Shown here: in pieces, positions 26,681 to 38,571 of the stretch
Numbering within the stretch: the first letter of the stretch is position 1
Layout of the letters: every line of letters starts with the position of its first letter
DNA from: Adenanthera pavonina
Taxonomy: Eukaryota; Streptophyta; Magnoliopsida; Fabales; Fabaceae
Assembly: GCA_026686845.1 (NCBI GenBank)
Contig: JAIVEN010000022.1
Coordinates: 28,060,001-28,124,000, forward strand
Reading direction: 5' to 3'
Length of the DNA: 64,000 bases
Program-made: the position numbers and the translations under genes
Notes under the pieces: model-generated
Databases searched by the model: none
Seen by the model: the letters and a program-made list of their open reading frames with translations, nothing else
What the model was told of the DNA's origin: nothing

Positions 26681-26962
26681 CTCCATCCGCTTTTATTTAT
26701 AATAAAAAATTTCTTTCTATTGGTAATTTTAAATACAAAACAAAAAAAAATTAACAGTGTATTAATTTTTTTAAATTATTTTTTATTAATTATGTAAGAG
26801 AAAGATTAAATATATTAATAATTTAAATTATTATTATTAAATTAAATATAGATAATTTAAAAAAAAATTTAAAATATGAAACAATTTAATCAAATTTAAC
26901 TAAGTATAATTATTTTTTTAATATTTATGAAGTAATTTTTTTATAAATAAAACTGCAGAGAA
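26681..26962. mobile_element. Stowaway-like MITE, diverged
   Basis: The left end ctccatccgcttttatttat pairs with the reverse complement of the right end (ttctctgcagttttatttat); flanked by TA at 26679 and 26963. Confidence 0.5.
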
Positions 26963-27669
26963 TATCACTTGTGTGTGTGTATATATATATATTTATATAT
27001 AAAAGAGCTTTGGAAGCATAAAAATATCATAAAAGAACTAAAATGTACTACCTACAATCTGGGTCCGTGTTAATGCTTGCTAGCCTTATATATGTACTAT
27101 TCCAGCTGTGGCCCGGCATAAAGTAATAATCTTACACAATCTTAAATAGTTTGCATGTTTATTCACTTCACTTCCAGGATTATTTTTCTCGTATGAGACT
27201 TTGAGCTTGTTTGTAATAGGAAAATTTGAATTTTGATTACTATCCACACTCCACTCCATCCTTACCATCCTAATATATTTTTGTTTAATAGATATTCATA
27301 TATAATACACAAGTATAAAAATATTAGTATTTATGGAGTCCATTCATTGAAATGAGCTCACTCTGTTTAGTGTTTAGAAAGAAACAAAGAGATATCATTC
27401 ATGGATTTAGTAAGAAATTATTTTTATATATGAAATTTACATTGAATAAAAAAAATATCCAATACTAGCTTGATTCGTTGAATTACGCATGAAACGATAC
27501 TTTTCTCACACTCTCATTATGAATATGATACGTATATACTTTTTGCGTATGAGTAATATATAATATCTTAAGAGCCAAAGAAAAAAAATTCCCACTACTT
27601 GAGACCTTAGGATGACAAACATTTACCACCACTAATATACAGGACCCCACCCACATGATGCTTGAGGTC

Positions 27670-27678
27670 TATATAAAG
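27670..27678 (+). promoter_or_regulatory. TATA box of the block B one-domain CEP gene
   Basis: TATATAAAG, 147 bases before the ATG; followed by ggcaactcaattgtctattg exactly as in the block A paralogue. Confidence 0.75.
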
Positions 27679-27816
27679 GCCACGGGGGAAGTGTCAAGGC
27701 AACTCAATTGTCTATTGCATCCCTTCTCTTGCTTGCTTAGACACTTTGAGTTCAATATACCTCTCCTTACTTTTTGGTTCACTTATTATAAACAACCAAG
27801 CCAAGTTCCTGTGTTC

Positions 27817-28095
27817 ATGGCCCAAAACAAGCTCATTATCTCTTTGATATTCATTGCACTCATTTTCTGCCAGACATTCCAATGCATTCATGGAACCAGG
27901 AACCTCAAGTTCCAAAGCCTCCAAAACCTTGCAAACCGTGACCAGAAGAACGTGCATGTTGACCTTGTCACTCTAAATGCAAAAGGATCTCCACCGATGC
28001 CACCAAGTGAGGCGGCTCCAGGCCACGACGTCCGTGATTTTAGGCCCACCACCCCTGGTCACAGTCCCAGCGTAGGACATTCCACTCACAACTAG
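27817..28095 (+). CDS. CEP: CEP precursor, one domain (block B paralogue)
   Basis: 92 residues. Signal peptide at about 1-26 (MAQNKLIISLIFIALIFCQT). One CEP domain at 74-88, DFRPTTPGHSPSVGH, and tail STHN. It is a duplicate of the gene at 8329: same start, signal peptide, tail, TATA box and 5' UTR. The domain carries Ser in place of the usual Gly at position 12 (PSVGH rather than PGVGH), while all three prolines and the final GH are kept, so a mature peptide could still be made but may differ in receptor binding. The open frame extends upstream through the TATA box and 5' UTR, but homology starts at this ATG. Confidence 0.94.
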   Translation: MAQNKLIISLIFIALIFCQTFQCIHGTRNLKFQSLQNLANRDQKNVHVDLVTLNAKGSPPMPPSEAAPGHDVRDFRPTTPGHSPSVGHSTHN

Positions 28096-31000
28096 AGTCC
28101 TTGCTCCTAGCTAGGGAGTTGCGCACGAACACGATTGAGTCAAAGTTATTATAGTTTAGTTTGTGTGTGTGTGAATTTATGTGCGTTGAATTTATGTATG
28201 TAGAAATATGTGCTTCAAGTATGACTTTTAGTAAACTCCATTAAATAGGAGCTAGCTAGCTTTAGGGTTATGAGAAGTATTATATAAGTGTGCTTTGTGA
28301 TCGAATAGGTTTTGTGTATTGTGGAGAGTGGAGAACAATGCATGGTGTTTTCAGAGTCGAGTTGTTGTATGAAAAGTGTTACATAATAAAAGTTTGTTTT
28401 GAGCATCTCCCTCTTCTGATTGTCTTCCGAATAAAGTTGAACGGATTTGAATTCTTTTCCAAGTATCTCCATTTCCTCATTCCAGTGGCTTCTGTTATTG
28501 CAACGCGTGTCTGATTTCAGATTTGGGTTGGAGCTGGAGGGGTGGTGCAGTAATTATGACCTCCGTACGTGTAGAATGTGTGGTTTGGATTTGATCTGGA
28601 GATCGTGATCTGTGCATCATGCATGCGTCAAGATTTCATTACCATGAACTCTTTATACTCCCTCCAGAAACATTCCAAAATTATTATTTGATTCTAAGAG
28701 TAAATAACATATGATGTATGAGAGATAATGTAATTAATAAAGATAAATTATAAAAAAAATTAGAATTTTTTGATAAATTTAATGATTCAACTCATTTTTT
28801 TAAGAAACTTAAAATTGCTTTATATTTAGGACATGAAGAAATATATAAAAAAATAGTAATTAATATTATCTTTAAATTCGAAAGAAATAGATAAATAAAG
28901 ATAAAAGTTTTCTTAAAAAAGTAATAATTAAAAATAATTTGAAAGTCATAAGTAAAAATAAATAAATTTTTTCTAATTAAATTATGGAAACCCGCCTTAT
29001 ATTCAATAAATCAATTTCATTGGGCTTCCTGCAGCCTCCACCGGTAGTTTGTATTCAAACCTTCTAAAAGTGAATCCACAACACGCGCGCGCGCACAGTG
29101 TGTGTGTGTGTGTATCGGTTGTGTGTGTGTGTGTCTATTGTTTCTAATTGTTAACCACTTTAAATCACACTCTAATTTTAGGGTTTTTTTTTAAATTTGC
29201 CCACCAATGAATAAATAAAGATTGCATTGTTCTTTTGTGTAATCAAGTTTAACCATCTCATTTTAATCTTCTAATTAAAAGATCAACTTCAAGATTTCGA
29301 TGATGAAGACCACCATTTTGATACTCTTTTGGAAGACTAACATTAAAACGGAGTCGTTAAATTTATATGAAAGAATGAGCATGACTGAGCTGATGAAATT
29401 CCTGGAGAATATTCCAAGTACATGAGCTTTTCAAAGGCAATGGAATTTTGCTGTGTAAAAGTAATTTTTTTCCTGAAAAACATCATATTTTAACTTATTT
29501 AATTTGAATAATCAATTTTAAAATGTCATACATTCACATATAATTATAATAATCTATCAAATTTTAATATCATTAGAAATGCCATTCTTGACTTTTATCA
29601 TTTTTTTAACAAACAGCATTTTGAACATCATTCTAGACGAATCCAAAAAGAAAAAAAAAAAAAGAAAGAAAAAGAACATCCTGCTATACCATTTCTTTCG
29701 CACACAAATTCTTTAGAAAATGAAGTCATTACATTTTCAAGCGGAGCCGCAATTTTTTGTTTATAATTCTACACCAACACCCCAGTGTAGTGATTTCACT
29801 TGATTCACAAAATGTGTTTTAATAGTCAAGGATTTTAGCGATATATATTTTACCTAATAGATTATATGAAACAGATACGGACAATTTTTCTTTTTCCTAA
29901 AGGTAGTATAATTAGTTAATTTTGATAATTATACCGCTAAGATTACTGTTTGGCCATCATACGGTTGAGATTCAATGAAAGGGACACAAAAGATGCTTCA
30001 TCTTGCCCCACTGTCAAGTTTAGAGCTTTTAATGAAAGATCTGATTTTAATTAATTCCGTTCGTTCAATACAGTGGTACAGCCTAGCCATCAAACGCAAC
30101 TAACCTATCGCACTTGGCTTCCGGTTTTACAGATAAACACATTAGTGCTTCCATTAATTATTAATTAATTATTAATTAATTCCGTTCGTTCAATACAGTG
30201 GTACTATTTTTTTTAATGTACTTTTATCAAGGACACACTGAAGTGAGGGTTCCACAATCCCAGGAGACAACCTTTTTTCAGATTCTCCATTTTAATTACA
30301 ACCTGGGATGAGTGGTAGTGAAGGTTGGCGCCATATATATAGCATTTGACTCTGCCACTACTCTACATGTTATGGCTCATCGTTTGCTTCTTTGAATTTA
30401 ATAAACTTTAGATTTATAGAAATTTATATTATGGACGATCATAACACTGTGACAAGTTCAAGTGGTAGGGCATAGGGATCCTACAGACAAGCACGTGGTC
30501 AAGTCGCTTTTGACTTCACTTTTGATTAATGCATATTCTATTTGTTGTCCTTTGGGGACCCTTGTTGCGATGAGATCAGTATGTGTTGTATTTTTTTTCC
30601 CCATTCATGTGAATAAGAAAGGAGTGGCAAATTAACATCTATCACAGTACGATATGAAATTTTTATTAAAATTAACATCTTATTTTTCCTGGCAAAAAAA
30701 AAAATCTTATTTTTCTCTTTTTATTTATTTATATAAAATAAATTAATGATGAAGTTATGTAAAGTGACATGATTATTTCAACCATAAAATGAATGCCCAA
30801 TTAGCGGGATCATACGATTCTTTTTCAACTCTCCACCCGCATCTGTTATATATTTGAACCCGCATAGCGTAATATTCACTTTGATGTTGTTATTAAATCT
30901 CGGTCAAACTGAGCTAATATATGTTTTTTGACTTTATTTTATTTTATTTTTTGTGATTAGTGAAGCTCAGTACGTTTAGTTTATGATTCAAATAATATCC

Positions 31001-32089
31001 AAATAATCGAAAGAAATGAAGGCAGGGTTAAAGTAAGCATAGTGTTACGTACACTCTGTGTCTAATGAATGACCATACTCTAGAAAATGGTCAAAATTAA
31101 GCTGTACAGATATTTTTAAGGAGTCTCTAAGTTTATAGGACCTTAACTTCGTAAAATTTGCCCGAGTGGTTGTAACTTTGGAAAGTCATGTTTAAATAAT
31201 TTTGATGACACCTGGTTATAACAATGTCCTACACTGTAAATATAACCAAGTTAGAAGTATTCTGATTTTCCTCAATATTTATAAATTCCAGGCCCCGTAT
31301 AGACATGTTTGATGGATCAGAAAAGTAAAGGCGTATCTTTCGCATCATGACTAAAGAAACTAGGTCAAATCTCGCCTCTTTTATAAACCATCCTTCTGTA
31401 ATCATAGCAAGTGATTTCGGTCCTACCAGAATAACAAGCTATATATGGTGAAATTAAGCGGTGATATCAACGACAATATATATCTTTGGTTTTCTGCGCT
31501 ACCAATCATATAAACCATGAAGTTAGTGCAGTACCAAATCTTGAAGCAAGTCAAATATATGATTACGAGAAACGACCTTAGATATATAGAACTCTTCTTC
31601 TTTTTCTAACTTTGAGTTTGCGGCTACCCAATGATCATGAAACCTCTTAATTATTTTAAAAGTTAGTAGTGAAAAATATTTTACAGCACAGCGCAAGGAC
31701 ATGATGTGTTTCACTTGAGTTGTCGAATAGAAAATAATAAATATTTTGGAGATTGAACAGAAGCTACTCATTATATAAAATTAATAGTATACCTCTGTAA
31801 GTGGAGAAGACACCAGAGAATCTCCATGCTTCTGGGTCCATTTTGATTGTGCGCCAGTCGACCTACTATTCATTATTAAAAATGATCAGAGTTCAACTTA
31901 GGATCTGTCTTTCAAACCCAATTCTCGAGGGCTTTTACCCACCATGAAAGGCCATTTATGAGTTGTGACTATGTCAAGCTATATTTGACATATAAACGGT
32001 CCACATTTGGAAGTGGATACACTCCACATATTTAGTCAAAATGACTTGTAGAATCTTAACAAGGCAAAGATATAATACTTAACCAAGAT
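28096..32089. other. Intergenic, block B
   Basis: No gene supported. 29940-30520 matches 10870-11500; 31340-31410 matches 13075-13145; 31410-31780 matches 18290-18660. A Stowaway-like left end lies at 28659 without a clear right end. A phrase attaattccgttcgttcaat is directly repeated at about 30049 and 30176. Confidence 0.6.
29081..29134. repeat. (AC)(GC)n(GT)n microsatellite
   Basis: acacgcgcgcgcgcac followed by a long GT run broken once by 'atcggtt'. The AC/GC half is complementary to the GT/GC half, so it can form a hairpin or Z-DNA. Confidence 0.8.
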
Positions 32090-32097
32090 TATAAATA
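32090..32097 (+). promoter_or_regulatory. TATA box of the broken two-domain CEP copy
   Basis: TATAAATA in the same context as 19222; the promoter is better kept than the coding region. Confidence 0.6.
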
Positions 32098-32229
32098 CCC
32101 TAAGATCCCAGAACGTCTCAAATCATCTAGATTCACACTTTCCACCATTTCCCTAAACCCTAAAGCCCTTTCCCTCTACTCAAATAAAACCTTGAAAGCA
32201 CTTGTTTCAATTATATCATATCTCTAGCT

Positions 32230-32625
32230 ATGGGTGAGGCCATTCTCAAATATATAGCAGTAGTTGTTGTGCTGGTTTCTTTCAACGAAGTTGTTATAAC
32301 TCAGGGAAGGCAGATAAAGGCACTGAACCAACATTCCTGGATGAACTAAATGTCTGTTTGGTTTGTTTTTTTTTTGTAAAAAATTGTTTAGAATAATCAC
32401 AATTTATAAAAATAAAATTTAATTAAAAATAGAGAAGTTTACTGGAAACCTATTTAGATGAAAAAGAAAAAAATAATGGTTAGAAATCATGATTTGATTT
32501 ACAAAAGTGCAAATCAAATAGGCCCTAAAACACTGGCATTGATGGTATTATGGTAATAATTGTTCCTACTTCATCAGAGAAGGCTTTTGAGTCAGCCTTC
32601 ATACCAAATCACTGACGAAAACTGT
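32230..32625 (+). pseudogene. Broken copy of the two-domain CEP gene
   Basis: Starts MGEAILKYIAVVVVLVSFNE and aligns with the first 41 residues of the gene at 19350 (signal peptide, then QGRQIKA and WMN), but meets TAA at 32347-32349 after 39 residues. A Tourist-like MITE (32350-32525) sits directly after that stop. Recognisable coding remnants resume at 32562 ('ttcctacttcatcagagaaggct') and fade out by about 32625, so both CEP domains are gone. What follows matches sequence downstream of the block A gene, indicating a deletion. A 39-residue secreted product without a CEP domain could be made, but no function is expected. Confidence 0.85.
32350..32525. mobile_element. Tourist-like MITE in the CEP pseudogene
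   Basis: Left end atgtctgtttggtttg pairs with the reverse complement of the right end (gggcctatttgatttg). Flanked by TAA at 32347-32349 and 32526-32528, the usual 3-bp duplication of PIF/Harbinger-type MITEs. 176 bases, no coding capacity. Confidence 0.7.
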
Positions 32626-33130
32626 CAGCCAAACAGGCTAACATAACCGCCGTTATATTTCGTACACAGGAAGGGGAAACGTATCTACCTACCACAACTT
32701 GACGCATAGTACCACCAGCAATTTTGATGACCAATGTATAACAAGGTTTTTTACAACGTATCTAGACGTGATGCGTTTGATTTAATTCATTATTAGTTTT
32801 AGAATTTACAACCTTCTAGTTAAGATAAGTATGTTCTGTAAACATATATAGTCTGATTTGATTTGTAAGAAAAACTAGATCTAATTAAAATGTAGTAAAC
32901 AATATATAAAAAGTCCTCGAAATTGATTATGTTCTTGTTCAAGGTATTTTCCTTTAGCCAAGATAGTAATATGCGCTAATCAGTCCATTTCTATATATGT
33001 ACATGTACCTACCTCCTTTTTTTCTAATATATAAATTGATTAATAAAGACATCTTTTTAATTAATATATTGATGAAAAAGGAAACAAAGAAAGAAAAGAG
33101 GCAAAGGTGCTTTGACATATTCCCAGCGTT

Positions 33131-33535
33131 CACTACAAAAAAATAGACTTTCAGCGACGACTTTCGGCAGCAACAACTCAGAGTCGTAATTGAAAGTGTG
33201 ACTTTTAGCGACGAAAACTCAGGGTTGTCGCTGAAAGTCACACTTTCAGCGACGACTCTGACTTGTTGCCACTGAAAGTCATGCTTTCACCAACGCTCCC
33301 AAAAAGTCGTTGCCGAATATATGACTTTCAGCGACGACACTGAGGTGTCACTGTTGAAAGTCATACATTCAGCAGCCACATTCTAAGTTGCTGCCAAATA
33401 TTCGGACAATTAGCGACAACCAAAATTGTCGTCGTTGAAAGTCATGCTTTTAGCTACGATGTTTTATGGTTGTGGCTGAAACCATGCTTTTAGCGACGAC
33501 CAAAATGGTTTTGGTCGTCGCTGAAAGTAATTTTT
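33131..33535. repeat. Left subterminal repeat array of the CACTA element
   Basis: Repeated motif 'actttcagcgacgac' and its complement 'gtcgtcgctgaaagt', about every 30-60 bases in both orientations. In En/Spm such repeats bind the TNP1-type protein. The last clear copy is near 33515. Confidence 0.85.
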
Positions 33536-35117
33536 TTTAAATTTTTATTCATTTCATTTTCAAAACCAATATTTAACATGCTGAAATGATAAACATATTA
33601 TATTAATATAATTTTATGATAAATAAATTGAAATAATTTAACATATGACATGAATTTTGAAAATTATTCTAAATTTCTTGATTAAAGTCAAAGTATTTTA
33701 TTATTTTCTTTTATTTTAAATAATGTAATGAATATTTTGATAGCACCTTTTGCGTTGAATCATAGCATGATATTATTTTTTTTCCTTGGGTTTTTGTACT
33801 AATTGATTACCTCATCTATGTGCATTCCATCTATCACCAAAACTATTTCAAATGATGATTCATAATGGTTATCCATTTTTCCTTTTACATGCCCCTTTTT
33901 TTGTGTTGTTGCTAATATTAACAGTATATTGTTGAGAAAAGGGCGTATATCATGTCAATGATTGATTTGTGAGTCATTTCCTTATTATGAGTTTCTTTTT
34001 GTAATTTATACATACCAAAACAATAAATAACATGTTCACATATGTAGGGGATGAATTGAATTGGTTACACATGGTTGGCTACTGTGTCTTAAGTATATTC
34101 TAAAAACTTTTAGTATTCCATCAATATTTCCTATTTAAGGTATAAGCATTGTTCATTAAGGATAGCATAGTGTGCCAACGAGATTCCCTTTCATTTTATT
34201 TTTATGGCTATCAACCTTGTTTTTTTGTGTGCAAAAGCTCAATAAGCATATTTTCCAATAAACTATCAAGATGCTCGGGTTTGCTCCTCCTATGTAAAAT
34301 TTATGTAAAATATTAAAGATGCTAACATAACTATTTGATTCGTATTATATAGTTTGGTTTACCTTTCTACTTTTTTTAGATGTTGACATACTAGATTGAT
34401 ACCCAAGATATTGTATTTACTTTTGATGGTTAGAAACTAAGTAAATAATACATGTTTTATTGAATTAACTTTTTCCTATAAATTTGACATTGTCTTTTGT
34501 TTAAGCATCATTTCCTAATTAGAATATTGAGATTAAGTTTTTCTACTTTTTTACATTACTATTAAGTCAAGGGATATCGCACAATGGTCAGTCATTCTAA
34601 ATTTGACCTATTTAATAAAGCTATTATTAATAAAACCTTGAGATGCTAATATGAACATACCCATAATTAATAACCATATTATATGTACTATTCTATGATC
34701 ATGTAAAATTCAACCTAGAGCTTCAAGTAAGATAATGAATCCAAATGGTTTTAAAAGAGGATGATTTGGGAAGACATTATTATTTGTTGATGGCATTCTA
34801 AGTGAAGCTTTGAAGGATGAGAAAAAAGAAAGAGTTTGGCATCCTTCATATTTTTATACAATCTCATATAGGGAGAGATGAGACTTGAGAGATGATGATG
34901 ATGAGGATCCAAATTGTTTCTATATTACTTGCACACGCATTATTCATTTTCAATTGTTTTTTTCCTTTTTAAGGAATCTTCAATGATCTTCCCTTTTATT
35001 GAACTAGTACCACACCTGTGCTATGTATGGATTATTTAAGTTATTGCAAAAAAAAACATATGTATATATATATATGTTAGTTTAATACTATTATGGTAGT
35101 ATTAGCTAATTTTAAAT

Positions 35118-35729
35118 TAGGGTTATTCAATGTGGCACATGGCCTGGGGTGACTCGATTATTTCAAGCTAGGTTAAGAAAGAAAAATCATAAAATAAAAG
35201 GAAACCGGGCCACAAAGAGGACCGGGCTGGGGTCGGGCCTTGTGGAAGTCACTGGCCCGTGTTGGCTTGGCCCGGTATAAGTTAGTTTTCAATTTTATTT
35301 ATTTGTTAAAAATATTGAATAATTTTATATAACTATTTTTCCTTCATATGTCTCATTTAATAAATTAATTTTATAATTATAGTAGATACATTTTATTATT
35401 CCATTCTTTAATTTTATTTCAATTTCTAAATTCATTTCTTAACTTAATATTATATAAAAATAAATAATGTATAATTGTTTAGTATTTATAATTTTGATAA
35501 ATATTACTCTTTAGCCCAATATTATTTTCTATAAAAATATATTTTAAATGAAACTAAATATATTTCTATTAAAAATGTAAATTAACTTATTATTTATTTA
35601 ATTTTTATTGTATATTTTTATACCGGGTCATCTCGGGCTAGATCGGGCCATGGGCCGGTTTTCCTTGGCCTGGGGGTGTTTCAGACTAGACGTCGAGCTA
35701 AGATGATACCCGACCCATAAACACGTCTA
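35118..35729. mobile_element. hAT-type MITE inside the CACTA element
   Basis: Right end, read in reverse complement, is tagacgtgtttatgggtcgg, typical of a common plant hAT MITE; the left end tagggttattcaatgtggca is a diverged form. Flanking 8-bp repeats ttttaaat (35110-35117) and tcttaaat (35730-35737) match at 7 of 8 positions. The ends are rich in ggcc/ccgg phrases, the middle is AT-rich. Confidence 0.6.
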
Positions 35730-37046
35730 TCTTAAATTTGTTTAACTTGTGTTGCATGTGTTAAACTATTGAGACAAATTTGTCTTATAATGCCAAAAAA
35801 AGACATTCATTTTATTGAACTAGACATTCTTTTTTTAGTAAATATATCTTTTTTAGTGAATGAAAAAGATATAATCTGATCATTAGTAAATATATTAGAC
35901 ATAACTATATCAACATAAAAAGTAAAGACAAAATATAAATTAAATTTTTCTTAAGAATGATCAAAGTAACAATATAAAATTCATCTCCAAAACAGTAACA
36001 TATTTACAATTTATAATATATAATGTTACAACATAATAAAATCATGCATTTTCTTAATCTTGAAGCATTTACTTGTTACTTTCTCAAGGTTCAAATAAAA
36101 ACTAAAAAGCAATATAGAATAATTTGATTAAGAGCCCATTTAATTTATTTAAATTTTTAATAAAAGTCATTTTTAGGTAGATTAAAAAAGTAATTAATTA
36201 TTTAGAAATTTTATGAAAATCAAAAGTTGATTTGCTTTTGATCAAAATTATTTAAAAAAGCCTTTTAGGGGTTGTTTATGGGGCAAGGAAATCAATAATG
36301 GAGTAGTACGAGCAAATTTTATCCTTTTCACAATTTTAAATTATTACTTTTGTATATAAAATGCAATTCCATGTTTTAACATATTTTTCTCTCTTCTATT
36401 GCAATTATTTTTTTTCATAATTTGATTATTTTAAAATATTTAATATTTCTTTATGAAATGCATAAATACAAATCGCCATATAGATTTTTCGGACTGACAA
36501 TAACAATTCTAATTATACAAAATTGTGAATAATTTTAAAAACTGATTTGAAATCATACCCTTATTATAATAAGAATAAACAATAGTATTGCTTAAATAAA
36601 CAATAAATGGGTCCATTTAAAATTCAAATTGAGAGTATACTTTTAAAATAATCTAAGATTTAGATATATAATTAGATGGAAAACTAACTTTAAATTTTAA
36701 AAACTGATTTGAAATCAGTATTAATTAGCTAAAATTGAGTATAACAAAGTTGAGTTGTCATGTGCCCTTTTTTATATTTAGAAAAAACCAAATATGAAAT
36801 CATGTGCTCCTTGAGACTCTAAACTCTGTTCCTATCTAAAGTTTTAAAATGTCAAAACATTTGGCTAAAATATAGAATTCCGTAGATTAGGATAGAAAAT
36901 GGCAGTATTATTTAAAATGAATTATATACAAATGAAACCGACTTATCATGAGAGAAAAGGAGAAGTTACGCCCAATCCTTCCATTGAAAAAAAATAACGT
37001 AATGAATAAACTGTATCGAATTTATATTTGCATAATTGACTAGGTC

Positions 37047-38548
37047 CAAAAACTTGATCAGGATATCCTGCAAGTATACAGGGTCGATCGCAGTAATAAA
37101 AAGTCTCCAGAGTATTCCAGAGATCGAACCCAAGGGAGGTAGTAAATTTATTATCCAAACTTTTAATCCCAACAATTAATTGATAATCAAATTGATAAAT
37201 CAAATTTAAAAGGAAAGAAATAGAAAACAAAATGAAGTCTGAGATTTGATTCAGTTTTAGAAGCGTTAAGGGATTAGGATTCACCTTATGAGATAATTAG
37301 ATTTTATTTCTTAGTTAGACTCTGCATTATTATAGTGACTGTTGTTTCTAAAGCGTCCTAATTACCTCTCGGTCAATTAGTCCTTATTTAATTAGAATTC
37401 AATTCGCTCTCGCGCAACTAAATTTTCTAATTAAACATTGAAAACTACAACATATATCACCATGAATTCCTAATTCTATCTCTAGATTAGTTATTCATGT
37501 TTATCTCTCTATTTAGAGATTAACTCTTCACCTCTCAGTCCATCAAGTTTACCCATTAATTAGATTCTATGGTGATCAAGCATAAAATCCACATGAATGA
37601 ATAAAAGAGATAAATATAATAAAAAGATAAATTAAATATAACTTGAAGAACAAATTAAAGAGCCTTAACTAGAGAAACAAATTTAATCCATCCCAATCAG
37701 GCTCCATCCCTACCCCTGACTGAGAAATTTAGCTACTCATGAAAATAAAAGTCAAATCGAAACTAAAATCCCAAATCATGATAAGAATAACAAAAAGGAA
37801 GAGTTTATAAAGAAAAATATAATCTTGCTTCAATACTCCCTAAATCTTTTTGCTTTCTCTCTATAAGATGCTCCTAGTTGCTCCCAAATGCATTGAGAAC
37901 CGTATTCTTTGACTTCTGAGTGTGTTTCTAAATCTCCCCTTGTGTTTCTATCATGTATCTTTATATAGAAAAATTTTAGAAGCCTATAAAAGCCCAAAAT
38001 ATTATGAAAACACGTCAAAAACGTGTTTTTACGGACCCCTATTGCATGACCCGGCGCCGGGTAACCATAAAATTAACTAATACGGCGCCAGGTGCTTCTA
38101 AATTACTGAAAAACATGAAAATCCGAGTTGACCCGGCACCATACGGACTTGACCCGGCGCCGGGTGGTTACTGTTATACGGACAGTACTTTCATAACATC
38201 ATCAGCTCGTGTTGACACTTTAAGTTCGATTTTCACCATGATAACGTTAGAATTTGGGAAAACTCAAAGCATGAAAGTTGTAGATATTTGTCTTAGCTTT
38301 CCAAAGAATCTTAAATCACCTCAATCGAAGCTCATATATCAGAGTTATGATTAAAATACCGAAGGATGTCATAACTTTTCAGCATGAACGATTTATAACG
38401 TTTTTACTCCAAATGCTTCCAAATGAGCCTATAATATCATGAAACACAAAAATATGTCAAATCATGCTAAAATATACCAATTTTAACATATTTAAATATA
38501 ATTTAGAGTTAAAATGTGGGTATTTTATATGTATAAAATGAACACATC
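37047..38548. mobile_element. Unclassified 1.5 kb insertion with 8-bp direct repeats
   Basis: Flanked by identical 8-mers actaggtc (37039-37046 and 38549-38556). The ends, caaaaacttgatcagg and the reverse complement gatgtgttcattttat, are not inverted repeats, and no TG...CA ends fit with a 5-bp repeat. Read on the minus strand it begins like a plant LTR ('gatgtgttcattttatacat') and finishes with 'gatatcctgatcaag'. Contains a 14-bp palindrome twice (38049-38062, 38152-38165). Open frames near 36.9-38.3 kb show no domain. It could be a solo LTR with displaced borders or another repeat class. Confidence 0.5.
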
Positions 38549-38551
38549 ACT

Positions 38552-38571
38552 AGGTCACTGTACAGTGACCT
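38552..38571. repeat. Perfect 20-bp palindrome
   Basis: aggtcactgtacagtgacct reads the same on both strands. It sits at the right edge of the 1.5 kb insertion, partly overlapping the flanking 8-mer, and was probably at the insertion target. Confidence 0.7.

Larger units (their letters stand above)
24573..27669. other. Intergenic between blocks A and B
   Basis: No gene supported; the open frames near 24.7-25.5 kb overlap on both strands and show no domain. Holds two MITEs (25579, 26681). From about 26500 the sequence begins to resemble 7.2-8.2 kb, marking the start of block B. Confidence 0.55.

Noticed and set aside
33131..33535. CRISPR-like spaced repeats
   Set aside because: Repeats are variable, occur in both orientations and lie at the end of a CACTA element; this is a plant nuclear sequence.
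36946..37284. 112-codon minus-strand frame
   Set aside because: Crosses the border of the 1.5 kb insertion and shows no domain.
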